DNA of 64,000 bases from Fistularia commersonii (GCA_037954325.1 JBBMNZ010000031.1:2006501-2070500), one strand, 5' to 3'; positions 23,297 to 34,808 are shown, counted from the stretch's first letter. The notes: generated by a model not told the origin, from the sequence alone. Translations and numbers: made by a program.

Positions 23297-23623
23297 ATGA
23301 AGATGTTGGGGTTCTCTTTTGGAGTGACCAGGATGGGTAGGATCAGGAATGAGTCTATCAGAGGAACAGTGCATGTTAGATGTTTTGGAGAGAAGGTCAT
23401 AGAAGCCAGACTAAGATGGTTCAATCATGTGAAGAGGAGGGATAGAGAATATATTGGTAGACGGATGCTGGAATTCGAGGTGCCAGGCAGGAGGTCTCAA
23501 GGAAGACCAAAGAGAGGATTTATCGACATAGTGAGAGAGGATATGAAGGTAGTTGGTGTGAGAGAGGAAGATACAGAGAATAGGGTTAGATGGAGAAAGT
23601 TGACTCGCTGTGGCGACCCCTGA
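23297..23623 (+). pseudogene. RTE C-terminal region (copy b)
   Basis: A 108-codon frame with the family's C-terminal block: KMLGFSFGVTRMGRIRNES, IRGTVHVRCFGEKV, EARLRWFNHVKRRDREYIGR and GRRSQGRPKRGF, ending CGDP. This region follows the reverse transcriptase thumb and is basic, probably for nucleic-acid binding. The equivalent region is seen in copies c, d and e. Confidence 0.8.
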
Positions 23624-23695
23624 AGGGAAAAGCCGAAAGGAGAAGAAGATTCTGGCTACGTCAGAAGCAGCTGTCCCATGCAGCCTTGCGTATCG

Positions 23696-23696
<1 letters not shown>

Positions 23697-23763
<67 letters not shown>
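23697..23763. repeat. (CA)n(TA)n microsatellite
   Basis: About fourteen CA units followed by about sixteen TA units, just beyond the 3' end of RTE copy b. Confidence 0.95.
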
Positions 23764-23769
<6 letters not shown>

Positions 23770-24469
23770 AATATGGGTTATGTTAATAAATACAGTATTA
23801 GGTAAATCAATACAGTATATAAATTCACCTTCAGATGCGTAACCTTCACATATTTACATATTTTTCATAGAGGAGAGTGTGAGGGGATTTTTATTTGGCT
23901 CCTGATCATCACAGTGGGAAGAGTGCTCTTGATTTAATTTGTTCAAGCATGGGGTTACAGTAAGCATAAAAATTAGTTTGTGATTGCATTGCATATGCGT
24001 GGCTTGCTGTGAAAGGAACATGGCCTTCTTGTTTACTCTTATTTACTTGCGATATTGTGTCTTTTAAAAGTCTATTTGCTGTTATTTGCTCTCATTGGAA
24101 AAAAAGGACTGCTGTGCTTTTAAGGGCCTTTTTTTTTTTAAAAAAAAAAGAGCCCATCCATCATTTTTCCCACAAACAAACACTCTCTTCTACTCCTGAG
24201 CAAAGCCACTTAAAACCTGCTCAAGAGCCATCACTCGCTCAACAAAGGACTAATGAGAATTTTGGAATTTAAGAAATTAGGTTACGGTTTGCTCCACTTG
24301 TCAAATGTGCATAGATATGAGAAAAAAAAAAAAAAAAGTAAATTATTGACTTGTGTTTTTTTGGCATGCCCAAACTCTGCAGCGATTTATGTGATATTAT
24401 CTTTAAAAAAACAGAACAACAACAATGCTGTTCATTCAAGAAAAACAAAAACTTGGGAAATGGTCAGAT
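23764..24469. other. no gene seen
   Basis: AT-rich DNA with A/T homopolymers near 24129-24150 and 24321-24337. Nothing is recognised. Confidence 0.45.
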
Positions 24470-25070
24470 GAGTCAGGAAAGTGAGAGAGCTGTCCAGGCT
24501 AAGAGAAAAGAATCTTGACCCTCAACTGAGGTGTTGTTAAGTGGTGGATATACATGTATAACTTAGAGGATCTCTTCAACCGTAGGCGATATAGCCTCTG
24601 GGAAAGAATTGAAACTGGTAGACTCTGAATCCCTTTCAGTCTGAACAGTGATCACTTACTGAGGTATTTAAAAATCTTCTCAGAATCAATGAGACTTGTC
24701 AGAAACTTTTGAGTCATCGAACATTGTGCAGCTGGCTAGGTTGACATGCCTCTTCATTGTCACATGGAGGTTGGAAACAGTGCCAGGGAGTGGCTGAATC
24801 GGGTGGTGTTATCCATTTTTCTAAAAGATGGGGCAAAAAGGTGTGTTTTATCTACAGATGGATCATGCTTCTTAGTTCCTTGGGAAATCTGGATGCTCAT
24901 GTTCACAAAAGGACTCCCTGGGCAATTTTGAACTTTTAATTTAAATGAACAACATGGATACTGTCCAGGTCAGGGAATAGTAGATGAGCTTGTGACTCTT
25001 GCAAGGATCCAGGAGAATTCATGTCAGGATGCATATCCTCTATACATGTAGTTGGTGGTTGGGTAAAAAT
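24470..25070 (+). mobile_element. strongly decayed LINE reverse transcriptase, no open frame
   Basis: The nucleotide text keeps the order of a common fish LINE RT. Near 24740 TTGACATGCCTCTTCATTGT corresponds to the L/TRLFN block. Near 24790 GAGTGGCTGAATCGGGTGG, followed by a VVxPIFKKGD-like segment, corresponds to the fingers. Near 24845-24900 degraded SNYRGI and LLSLPGK-like text follows, and near 25000 CTTGCAAGGATCCAGGAG. Frameshifts occur every few dozen bases. The clade is uncertain, and I rely on remembered family consensus. Confidence 0.5.
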
Positions 25071-26059
25071 GTATGTTTTCCAGTGTGAGTTCCATACTCC
25101 TCCAGGGCTGCCGCAGATTCCCTAATTTCCATGGAATTGTGGGGAGATGCATGTCCAAAATGAAAACATCAGGATTGGTTCTCTTTTGATTATGTGGTCC
25201 TGTTGGCAACATCACCATAACCTTGGGAGGCACTGGAGTGGTCCAAATGAGTATGTATTTATTTGCACTTTTCCAATGTATTTTTTTTTTCAATTGATTT
25301 TTGAAAAATCACACATTTTTGACATTGTTCACAAAATTTCAACTGGTTTCACTTCAAGAACAAGATGTGAGCAGGAGATCAACTTATTGGAAGTGGGTAC
25401 TGGGTACTGGAAGAGGACGCAATGCCCGGGTGCCTACTGGTACTTTTTTCACCAACCGACAAGCCGCGTCTAAAAAGACGCGATTAAAAAAAACTGAGCA
25501 GCTGGCAAAGCATGAGAGCAGACAGGGAGCTGATTGGCTGAAGAAACCAGGGAACTGATCAGATATATTCTGATTATCTGATTTAAAAAAGACAGGAAGA
25601 CACACAAGGGGCTCTTTCATTTATGTAATTTGCACCTTCTCATCTCCTATTGCCTCCAACCACTGTTTCAGCAGCAGCATTCAGGTGCTAATCACATTTT
25701 GCATTCATTTATTTACTCGTGTTTTTTAATAAAACCCCCACAACACACATTAAAACTGCTTTTGTGTCTATTTTTAAAGTTGAGAGATCAGGCCCGTCCA
25801 TAGAAAATGAAGTGCACAAATTATTATCAAGCCATGGTCAGTTCTGCATTTTCCTACAGAAAAAAAAAAAAAACAAAAACTTGAGATGGGTATTTTCTCC
25901 TGGCTGTTTCCTCTTTACATTTGGCATCAGTGAAGCAGTTTGTGTTGGTTTTATCCGGGGTAAAAATTGGCTTCTGGGTTAATTTAATCTTAAATCCAGA
26001 TCTGACATGATAGTTTAATTCAAGAATCAAAAGAAATTTGGTTTGCACACAATGTTTGA
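25071..26059. other. no gene seen
   Basis: No recognisable coding or repeat family. An A run lies at 25859-25873. Confidence 0.45.
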
Positions 26060-26365
26060 GTGTGTGTGTTCAGATATATACACACACACATATATACACA
26101 CACGATATGTAAACAAATATATGTGTATGTGTATATATACCTGTGTTTATGCCCATGTATACGTATAAGTATATGTGCATGTATCTGTATATAAGTATAT
26201 ATATAAATATATCAACACACACACACAAAAAAAAATATATACACAAACATGCATACACACATACATAATACACACAAACATATGTATACATACATATATA
26301 CATATATACATACACACACACACACACATATGTATATATATGTAAATATATATATATGATAAGTT
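26060..26365. repeat. cryptic (TA/CA)n-rich microsatellite tract
   Basis: About 300 bases of alternating purine-pyrimidine words (ATATAC, ACACAC, ATGTAT) with few long pure runs. It looks like an old, degraded microsatellite field. Confidence 0.9.
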
Positions 26366-26579
26366 TGGCACCATTGGTTTTCTCATTCAGGCTTGTGTGC
26401 CAAATTAAATGAGACTGATAGATAAATAAGTAATTTGTTCACCTATCTGTTGCCACATCTTAACCACAGCAGAATAGTCTAAACTTGAGCATTGAGGTGC
26501 CAATCACATCCTTTCATCAGGGCAGAGGAGCGCTTATGTGACACGCTGTTCTGCGTAGTCACAACCAAGTGTCTGAATG

Positions 26580-26632
26580 TGCGCGCGCGCACACACACAC
26601 ATACACATACACACACACACACACATATATGC
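26580..26632. repeat. (CG)(CA)n microsatellite
   Basis: Starts with GCGCGCGC, then CA units with CATA interruptions. It has Z-DNA-forming potential. Confidence 0.9.
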
Positions 26633-26924
26633 ATACATTTATTTTACCAGATTCGAGTCCACTTAGACGTCAGACGTAGATGAGCAGGGGTATATCCCAA
26701 ATGAGTGGATTTTCATATTAATCACTCTTGTGGGTCTTTGTTTATTTGGCAGAAGACAAATAAACAAGAAGCACATGAAATAAATAAAAATTAAGAGTGA
26801 ATAAAAGCTACAAACCGGTTGTATTCCTGAAAAATCCTACATATATTTTTCAGCACGCAGAAGCCCTGTTGAATTCCGATGGAGATGCAAATTAATTAAT
26901 CTTCTAAAGTTTCCATTTCTACTT

Positions 26925-27290
26925 CTACTTCCGGCGCTGTCTCGGGCGGCTGCCTGCCAGAGTTTCTCTTCACCTTAGTGTCTCTTTTTCCTAAATTCTC
27001 TACTTCTATTTTTCTATTACTTCTTCTTGCTTTAGTAACTATTAAGTTAATTGAATTTACCAAAACAAGAGATGTTGCTCAAGAATTATCTTCCCTCAGC
27101 CGCAGGGAATCTTCAATCTTTGTGGTTACTGCTAACAGTTAAGACAATTCATATTTCATTATATTTCTTATTCTTCCTCCTTTCTACTATTATCTATCAC
27201 TGTTATGTTTTTTACTTGAAACTCTGGCACAACAATTTCCTTCGGGATTAATAAAGTTGTTCTCATCTCTCTCATCTCATCTCATCTCAT
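26925..27290 (+). mobile_element. Rex1-type LINE 3' end, possibly an internally deleted copy
   Basis: From 27085 the sequence matches the Rex1 3' end (TTCCCTCAGCCGCAGGGAAT, then CCTTCGGGATTAATAAAG and a (TCTCA)n tail at 27262-27295). The preceding 160 bases begin with CTTCCGGCGCTGTCTCGGGC and a pyrimidine-rich run, which may be a LINE leader joined to the 3' end by a deletion. That leader assignment is inference. Confidence 0.7.
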
Positions 27291-27481
27291 TTCATTCATC
27301 CGACAATGGAGGCCCACCAAGATTTTTATTTATTTATTTAAAAAAAAAAGGATATTTGTAAGATTTCTCAAAGTATTTTTTTTTTTTATATTAAAAAACA
27401 AACTAACAAAAAAACCCCAAAAATCATTGAGTTTTTGCCAAGTGGAATATAAGATAACAATACAAGAATCAAAACACACAC

Positions 27482-27484
<3 letters not shown>

Positions 27485-27518
<34 letters not shown>
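27485..27518. repeat. (TA)n microsatellite
   Basis: About seventeen TA units. Confidence 0.95.
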
Positions 27519-27519
<1 letters not shown>

Positions 27520-28039
27520 ATCAATTATTGTGAGACTATTTCAAACGCTGTGAAAGAAACAGCCATTGAGGGGCCATATATTTGCATTGAGTGGCCATAT
27601 ATTTGTACAGACTGTCAAAATGTGCCAATCTGTGAAACCTGGTCATTGTGCTGAAGCGATATCAATCACACTCCGACCACCGGATCCATCTCTGCAACAC
27701 CTTCCTGACATGTGTTTCAAACACAAATGCCACCCGGAATTTTGGGTAATCAATATAAACATGTGATGTTTTTTTTTTTTAAATCTTCCGCTAAGACCCT
27801 GGAACTCTCGAGTGCAGGTATTCTGAGGCAGAATAAAAGCCCTGTAACCCCTGGTAGCCAGCAGGAATTGGAAAGTTCAAAAGTGAAATTGTAAGAGTTC
27901 TCCATTTACCGCCTCCTTTGTGTGCGTCCTCAAGGCCGCTGTGGCACGGAGAAGTGATGTAACGGCGCCGGAACACAGAAGGAGTGATGATAATTTTATT
28001 TTACACCAGTTGGTATTCAGTACCATGGGCTGTGGTGCG
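27519..28039. other. no gene seen
   Basis: A pair of near repeats (GGCCATATATTTG at about 27572 and GGCCATATATTTGTACAG at about 27593) is the only pattern noticed. Confidence 0.4.
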
Positions 28040-28195
<156 letters not shown>

Positions 28196-28845
28196 ATGGG
28201 AAGGGTGCCGGTAGATGGCACTGCAGCTCATTCCTTCACTGGCAGCGACCGTCTGCTCTCATTAGAAAAAAAAGAAAAAAAAGTCAAGATTGTGGAGCAC
28301 AACTGCAGGGTTACAAACTCATCAGGAGTGGAAAAGTTGAACCCCCCCTTGAGGCGACCGCGGGCTAGCCCTTGGGGGGCAGGAGATTTGAAAAAGTATC
28401 AGAGTCAAGAGAGTGCAGAGGCAGCTGCAAAACCGCCCCCCCCCTCTTCAAACGCAATATGCACAGCAAATGATAAATCCCACACAAAAAAGAAGAAAAG
28501 CGACAGAAACCCCCCCAAAAAACAAAGTCCCCGCTTGAATTAAGCCAGACCTTTATTTGTAAATTTAAGGATAAATATCTTATTTGCCGCCTGTATCAGT
28601 GTCAGTGTCTTTTTCTCCCTCATCCCTCAGTCAATGAATTATAATGACAAGGACATTTATAGGCCTAAATGTCCGTTTATACAGACAGATGATTTTTAAA
28701 GCGTGTGAAAGAATTAGTGGCTAATAGTCTGGAAAACACAGTACTTAAGTGACTGTTGTTTGCTTTTCACATCAGCTGCACAACAGAATTGCAAAAAACA
28801 AAAGGGTTTGGTTATTTCTTTTTTAAGATTTAGACATGTTTTGTT
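28196..28845. other. no gene seen
   Basis: Contains C and A homopolymer clusters near 28340 and 28435-28520. The frame running from the CA repeat into this region has no recognisable domain. Confidence 0.4.
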
Positions 28846-28849
28846 TTAG

Positions 28850-29080
28850 GGGCAGCATAGTGCAGGATGTAGCGCAATAATCTCTGGAACCAAACATTCC
28901 TGGTTTGATATCCGGTTCCTCCTAGTGTGTCAAAGTGTTGCTGCGCAAGACACTGAACCCTTAACTGTTCCCCTGCTTCTGATAGACGGCAGCCTCCTGC
29001 TCATGGTTCATCCATGATGGGTTAAACGCAAAGAACAAATTCCTCCATGAGGGAGCTATAAATTATTATTATTATTATGT
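28850..29080 (+). repeat. tRNA-derived SINE, copy 2
   Basis: The head is GGGGCAGCATAGTGCAGGAT, with a B-box-like GGTTTGATATCC at about 28913. The body has GACACTGAACCC, then CCTGCTCATGGTTCATCCATG and GATGGGTTAAACGCA. It ends in an ATT repeat. It abuts RTE copy c. Confidence 0.7.
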
Positions 29081-29089
29081 ACTAATGAT

Positions 29090-29724
29090 ATCACAGGTCA
29101 GTGTCTCGCTGAGCTGGTCCCAAGCCAAGATAAATGCAGAGGGCTGCCTCAGGAAGGGCATCCGGCATAAAACTTGTGCAAAAAAGCCAAATATGCAAAT
29201 GAAACCTCAGAATCTCAGATTGAATTGGTCGAGGTGAACGGCGACCGCTATTGGTGTTGATAAGCTACAGGGCACCAGTAGAAAATGGACTACGGTGGTC
29301 GAAGAAGGAGAGGAGGAAGGCGTGTTCAGAAGCAGAGAGAGGGAAGAGTCTGGGACTGAGAGTGGGGGCTTCGAATATTTGGGATGATGACAGGAAAAGG
29401 TAGAGTTGGTTGATATGATGCAGAGAAGGAAGGTGGATATACTGGTGTCCAGGAGACCAGATGGAAAGGTAGTAAGGCTATAAGCTTAGGAGCAGGCTTT
29501 AAGTTGTACTATCATGGTACTGACAAGAAGAGAAATGGAGTAGGAGTTATCTTGGAGCGGGAGTTTGTTAGGAATGTTCTGGAGGTGAAAAGGATGTCAG
29601 ATAGACTTATCAGTCTGAAACTGGAAATTGAAGATGTGATGCTCAGTGTTGTTTGCAGCAATGCCTGGCAGGTAAGATGAGAGTTAGAGGAGAAGGAGAC
29701 GTTCTGGAATGAGTTAGATGAAGC
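29090..29724 (+). mobile_element. RTE-type LINE, copy c, 5' segment
   Basis: The leader (GATAAATGCAGAGGGCTGC, then GGAAGGGCATCCGGCATAAA) is followed by the APE endonuclease region. This part stops after GATGAAGC at 29724, where a HERO-like LINE begins. The RTE sequence resumes in phase at 32204. Confidence 0.85.
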
Positions 29725-29736
29725 ACTTCGTACAAA

Positions 29737-30364
29737 GTGTACAAAAACTGTCCCAAACTGCTTATGCGTCTGTGGAAAATTCTGAGAGTCTTCTGGAGAA
29801 AGGGGAAGATACCAGAGCAATGGCGAAGGGCCGAAGGTGTATGGATTCCGAAGGAAGAAGGCTCCAACCAGCTTAATCAGTTCCGCCTCATCTCCCTCCT
29901 ATGCGTTGAATCAAAGATCTTCTTCAGCACTATCGACAAGAGACTGGGCTCATACCTGGCTAGAAACACCTACATCGAGACATCAGTTCAGAAAGGTGGC
30001 GTGTCAGGGTAGCCAGGCTGTGTGGAGCATACAGGGGTAGTGACGCAGCTAATCCGGGAGACCAGGGAGCAGAGGGGCAATTTGTCAGTGTTATGGCTCG
30101 ACCTAGTCAATGCATAAGTTAGTCCAGCTCGATCTGGTGAAACATCATGTGCCGAGCAGATGTAGAAACCTCATCACTGACTACTACAACAACTTCGGCA
30201 TGAGGGTTTCTTCAGGAGCAATTTCATCCAGCTGGCACAAGGTGGAGATTGGCATCATCACAGGGTGTACCATCTCTGTGACGCTATTCTCCCTGGCCAT
30301 GAATATGCTCACCAAGTCTGCTGAGCCAGAGTGCAGAGGGCCCCTGATGAGCTCTGGACAATGA
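29737..30364 (+). pseudogene. HERO-like reverse transcriptase, fingers and palm part
   Basis: Two frames (29737-30012 and 30110-30364) carry the early RT motifs: GKIPEQWRRAEGVWIPKEEG, FRLISLLCVESKIFFS and TSVQKGGVSG, then HHVPSRCRNLITDYYNNFGM and GIITGCTISVTLF. A stop after VSG and a second break with lost residues near 30110 interrupt the chain between them. The first catalytic aspartate block (normally WLDLxNAYGS) is cut short as WLDLVNA then stop. Confidence 0.7.
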
Positions 30365-30385
30365 CAGCCACCCATTTGGGCATTT

Positions 30386-31018
30386 ATGGATGACCTAACA
30401 GTCACCACAGAATCAGTTCCTGGATGTCGGTGGATTCTGAAGGGGCTGGAGAAGATGATGGTGTGGGTCCGAACGAGCTTCAAACCTGCCAAATCTAGGT
30501 CGATGGTGCTCAGGAAAGGGAAGGTAGAAGACAAGTTCCGCTTCAACATAGCAGGTGCAGCAATCCCTACAATCTCAGAGAGGCCAGTCAAGAGTCTGGG
30601 CAAGATGTTTGACAGCTCTCTCAAAGATTCAGCATCCATCCAGACAGCTTGTGGTGAGTTGGATGTCTGGTTGAAGTCTGTGGATAAGTCCGGTCTACCT
30701 GGAAAATTCAAGGCTTGGGTCTACCAGCACGGCATCCTCCCCAGGATCCTGTGGCTGCTCCTCATCTATGCCGTCCCACTCTCCACGGTAGAAACCCTGG
30801 AGAGGAAAGTCAGTAGCCACCCCCGGAGATGGCTGGGGTTACCAAAGAGCCTGAGCAGCATTGCTCTCTATGGGCGCAACAACAAACTGCAGCTGCCCTT
30901 CAAGTTCTTGAAGGAGGAGTTCAAGGTAGCCAGAGCCAGAGAGGTGGTGCTGTACAGGGATTCCAGTGATCCAAAGGTGGCCAATGCTGGAATCCAGGTA
31001 AGGACAGGCAGAAAGTAG
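30386..31018 (+). pseudogene. HERO-like reverse transcriptase, catalytic site to thumb
   Basis: An open stretch of 210 codons. Its start overlaps the active site: just upstream the same frame reads AFMDDLTVTT, the family's variant of the F/YADD site with two aspartates. Then come KPAKSRSMVLRKGKV, PVKSLGKMFDSSLKD, the KAWVYQHGILPRILW thumb block and RRWLGLPKSLSSIALYGRNN. It is the best preserved part of this element. Stops before and after make the whole protein nonfunctional. Confidence 0.75.
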
Positions 31019-31072
31019 AAGGCAGAAGAGGCCGTACAAACAGCTGAAGCTAGGCTGCTCCATAGGACTCTG

Positions 31073-31603
31073 GTGGAAGTCGTCATACGGGGCCAAGCTG
31101 GCCTAAGTTCCTTCCCAACCCCCCAAATGAACACCAGGGGGAAGGAGAGGAGGCGCCTGGTCCAAGAGGAGGTGAGAGCAGCTGTGGAGGAATCAAGATC
31201 TTGCAAGGCGGTGAGCATTAGACAGCAGGGAGCCTGGACAAGATGGGAAAATGCACTTGAGAGGAAAGTTACCTGGACGGAGATCTGGAAAGCTGGGCCT
31301 TATCGCATCAAATTTCTTGTCCAGGCAGTGTACGATGTGCTGCCCAGTCCATCGAACCTGCATACTTGGGGCTTAGCAGAGTCCCCAGCCTGCCCATTGT
31401 GTTCCCAGAGAGGCACCTTAGAACACGTCCTAAGCTGCTGCACCACACCATTAGGAGAAGGGCGCTACCGATGGAGGCATGACCAAGTCCTGAAGACCAT
31501 CACTGAGGCACTCAACACAGGGTTGGTTTGGGCAAAAGCAGTTCCGCCCTGCCAAGAACTCCATTGGCTTTGTCAAGGCTGTGGAGCAGGCGGCCACAGC
31601 TAA
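31073..31603 (+). pseudogene. HERO-like linker and CCHC zinc knuckle
   Basis: A 176-codon frame with RRRLVQEEVRAAVEESRS, QQGAWTRWENALERKVTW, FLVQAVYDVLPSPSNLHTWG and the knuckle CPLCSQRGTLEHVLSCC, followed by GRYRWRHDQVLK. This knuckle lies between RT and endonuclease in R2-group LINEs and helps bind target DNA. A frameshift near 31590 separates it from the endonuclease frame. Confidence 0.75.
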
Positions 31604-32048
31604 TAGAACACCAGCAAGCATCTTGACATCTGCAAAAGACTGGCAGCTGTTAGTGGACCTTGAAAGACAGTTTAAGTTCCCTAGCCATATTGCAACCACC
31701 ACCCTCCGTCCAGACATTGTCCTTGTATCAGAGGCCACCAAGCAAGTGATAATGCTGGAGTTGACCGTCCCGTGGGAAGACCCCCTAGAAGAGGCTTTTG
31801 AGAGGAAGCTCTCCAAGTATACGGGACTGGTCAGTCAGTGCCAGCAAGCAGGATGGAGGGCAAAATGCCTTCCAGTGGAAGTGGACTGCAGGGGCTTTAC
31901 GGCCCGGTCCTATGCCAGCGCTCTGGGTTGTCTGGGGATTGTTGGGCAGCATAGGAGAAGAGCCATCCGCAATACCACCGAAGCGGCAGAGAGGGCCTCA
32001 AGATGGCTGTGGCTCAAAAGAGGAGAGCCATGGAGTCATGGTAGCTAG
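31581..32048 (+). pseudogene. HERO-like restriction-like endonuclease domain
   Basis: A 155-codon frame. It has KDWQLLVDLERQFKFPSHI, then RPDIVLVSEATKQVIMLEL with the PD (residues 44-45) and E (residue 60) of the PD-(D/E)xK nuclease fold, then TVPWEDPLEEAFERK. The tail is EVDCRGF, then RRAIRNTTEAAERASRWLWL. These are the expected catalytic residues and the domain is uninterrupted. In a live element it nicks the target site. Here it is uncoupled from RT by frameshifts. Confidence 0.75.
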
Positions 32049-32203
32049 CGTGCCAACTGGACACAAGCCGGGGTCCTATCAGCCCTGGCTGGGTCACCTG
32101 GATGAGGGTGTATGATGTTGAAAGACCCGAAACACCCAATGATCCCAGGACCATCACTGAGGATGTGTCCAGGTCCATTAGTATATGTATTTACACAACA
32201 AGG

Positions 32204-33755
32204 AGATGCAGAATATCCCAAGATATGATAGAATGGTTATTGGCGCAAACTTCAATGGGTATGTTGGTGCAGGCAATAGAGGGACCGAAGTGATTGGGAC
32301 TGAAGAGGGACTGAATTGAAAGTGATTTAGGTATACACGATAGGAACACAGATGGACAGCTGGTGGTAGACTTTGCAGATGGAAAGGATGGAAATGGCTG
32401 TAGTGAATACTTTTTTCCAGAGAACACAGGAACATGGGGTAACTTATAAGAGCTGAGATTGGGGCTCAAAGGAAGATTACATCTTGTATGAAAGAGGTAA
32501 TCTGAAGGAGATGTGTGACTAGAAAGTAGTGGTAGAGGAGAGCATAGCCAGACAACATAAGATAGTCATTTGTAGAATGACTCTGGTGACAAGGAAGATC
32601 AAGAGGAGAAAGGCAAGCAGAGGACAATGTGGTGGAAGCTGAAAAGGAAGGAATGTTGTATAGTTTTCAGGGAGGAGTTGAGAAAGGCTCTGGGTGGTCA
32701 GGGAGAGCTCCCAAATGGCTGGACAACCACAGCTAATGTGATCAGGGAGACAGGTAGGAGAATACTTGGAGTGTCATATGGAATGAAGTAGATAAGGAGA
32801 CTCAGTGGTGGAATGAGGAAGTGCAGCAGTACATACAGAGAAAGGGGTTAGCAAATAAGAAGTGGAATACTGAGGGGACTGAAGAGAACGGACAAGAGTA
32901 CAGGGAGATGCAGCGTAAGGGAGAGATAGAAGTAGCAAAGGCAAAACAAAGGGTTTACGATGACTTGTATGGAGGGGGAGAATGATTTATACAGGTTGGC
33001 AAAATAGAGATAGAGATGGAGAGGATGTACAACAGGTCTGAGTGATTAAGGATAGAGAGGGAAATGTATTAACATATGCTTGAGGAGTGATGGGAAGATG
33101 GAAAGAGTACTTTGAAGAGCTGATGAATGTGGAAAATGGAAGAGAGGCAAGGGTACAATAGATGACTATTATAGACCATAAAGTAACAAAGATTAGTTAA
33201 AGTGAAGTGAGGAAGGCAGTGAAGAGGCTGAAGAGTGGAGAAGCATTGGGTCCTGATGATATACCGGCGGAGGTGTGGAATTGTCTTGGAGTTTCTGACT
33301 AGATTATTCAACAGGATCTTAGAGAGGGAGAAGATGCCTGAAGAATAGAGAAGTTTGATGGTGCCCATTTTCCAGAATAAGGGGGATGTGCAGAATTGCG
33401 GTAACTATAGAGATAAAGTTGGTGAGTCATACAATGAAGCTATGGGAACGAGTAATGGAAACTACATCGAGAGCACTTGTGAACAGCAGTATGGCTTCAT
33501 GCCTCGAAAGGGTACTACAGATACAGTATTTGCTTTGAAAATGCCAATAGAGAAGTACAGAGAAGGTCAGAAGGAGCTGCATTGCACTTTTGTAGATCAA
33601 GAGAAAGCATATGACAGGGTACCAAGAGAGAAACTCAGATTTTGTATGAGGAAGTCTGCAGTGGCGGAGCAGTTTTTGGACCAGGACATGTATGCTAGCT
33701 ATGAGACAGTGGTGATGTGTGCTGTCGGTGTAATCGAGAAGTCAAAGTTTCTGGG
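32204..33755 (+). mobile_element. RTE-type LINE, copy c, middle segment
   Basis: Resumes in the endonuclease (DFN-like block near 32250). It runs through the pre-RT region (WWNEEVQ-like near 32800, FEELMNVENG near 33110) into RT motifs at 33355-33755: YGFMPRKGTTDTVFALKMPI and FVDQEKAYDRVPREKL. It breaks off at AGAAGTCAAAGTTT, before the catalytic FADD block. Confidence 0.85.
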
Positions 33756-34460
33756 TGAAATAAAATGAACCCATATTTTACTAGGCACATTTTTACTTTA
33801 TTTAATATTTTGCCAGAGGTCAATAAATTAAAAGTCAAAGTCAGCTTTATTGTTAATTTCTAGACATGTACTAGACATATCGAGGAATCGAGAGGACATT
33901 TCTTACTTTCCGACGGTGGCATGAAATAAACAAAATAATAACAATGAAGTGTGCATCAACAGCTAAGTCCACAATAAACATTAAACAGTTCAAATTAAAC
34001 TATAAAGTATAAAGTGCATGCAAATACAATCTATTGGTACTGAGGCGAAAGGATAATGAGGTTTAACAGCATAAATCCTGACATCTATCAATATATGTGA
34101 TTTGAATATAGATACTGCAAGGAAAAAAGTAGATGAATATGAGATATGAATCTTACGCTCTGTAAGAAAGTGTTTCAGGACCATGAGATTAAAGACAAAA
34201 GCAACAATTCAGAAGAAAATAATATATTATTTGATTTTTTTTCCCCAATCACTATATACAGTCCCAGAAACCCCTTATATTGCAAGTAATCAAATATTTA
34301 TGAGGAGGTGACCTGGTTCTCTATGAAAAAGACTAGCATTGGGTTATTCGGGGTTCTGGTTTTGAACTTGGTGTATTTTTATATTAACTTCTACAGGGTA
34401 CAGTATACATTGGCAAGTGCCAATGTATCCTGTATTTAAAATCATATCCATTAAAAACAC
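33756..34460 (-). mobile_element. probable LINE 3' end interrupting RTE copy c
   Basis: The segment from about 33825 reads AAAGTCAGCTTTATTGTTAA, then ACATGTACTAGACATA and ATTTCTTACTTTCCGACGGT, a style I associate with reversed 3' ends of fish LINEs. It replaces roughly the catalytic and thumb part of RTE copy c. The remaining bases to 34460 are AT-rich and unassigned. Family and exact borders are uncertain. Confidence 0.4.
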
Positions 34461-34685
34461 ATATAGGAGGGATAGCGAATATATTGGTAGACCAATGCTG
34501 GAATTGGAGCTGCCAGGCAAGAGGTCTCGAGGAAGACCAAAGAGAAGATTTATGGACGAAGTGAGAGAGGATATGAAGATAGTTGTGTGAGAGAGAAGGA
34601 TATAAAGAATAGGGTGAGACAGACATGGTTGATTTGCTGTGGCGACCCCTGGTAAAAGCCAAAAGGAAAGGAAGAAGAATATATA
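34461..34685 (+). mobile_element. RTE-type LINE, copy c, 3' end
   Basis: C-terminal codons and tail: GGATAGCGAATATATTGGTA, GCTGCCAGGCAAGAGGTCTC, then TGTGGCGACCCCTGG and AAAGCCAAAAGG. It directly abuts a TA/CA-rich tract. Confidence 0.8.
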
Positions 34686-34775
34686 TTTATATACATACAA
34701 TATACACAAGCACACACCCACACATATATATGTATACAAATACTGTACAAGTGCGTTTGTGTTATACAGTATATA

Positions 34776-34808
<33 letters not shown>

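Larger units (their letters stand above)
21379..23650 (+). mobile_element. RTE-type LINE, copy b, internally deleted
   Basis: Begins within the family's leader (GTGCTGTGGGTC), carries the APE endonuclease region, then a deletion near 22390 joins the pre-RT region to RT palm motifs. The copy runs to the conserved 3' end (CGCTGTGGCGACCCCTGAAG, then GGAAAAGCCGAAAGGAG). RT motifs are broken by stops; the catalytic site near 22870 reads as FADV in one frame. A CA/TA microsatellite follows the 3' end at 23697. Confidence 0.85.
29725..32203 (+). mobile_element. HERO-like LINE inserted in RTE copy c
   Basis: A 5'-truncated non-LTR retrotransposon of the group with a C-terminal restriction-like endonuclease. 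The order is RT, zinc knuckle, endonuclease, and a 3' tail ending near ACAACAAGGA. The RTE text on both sides reads as one interrupted sentence (GATGAAGC | GATGCAGAATATCCC), which fixes the borders. No clear target duplication is visible. The HERO assignment, as opposed to NeSL or R2, is inference from the protein style. Confidence 0.75.

Noticed and set aside
30184..30711. 175-codon minus-strand frame
   Set aside because: Antisense of the HERO-like reverse transcriptase; the plus strand has the conserved motifs.
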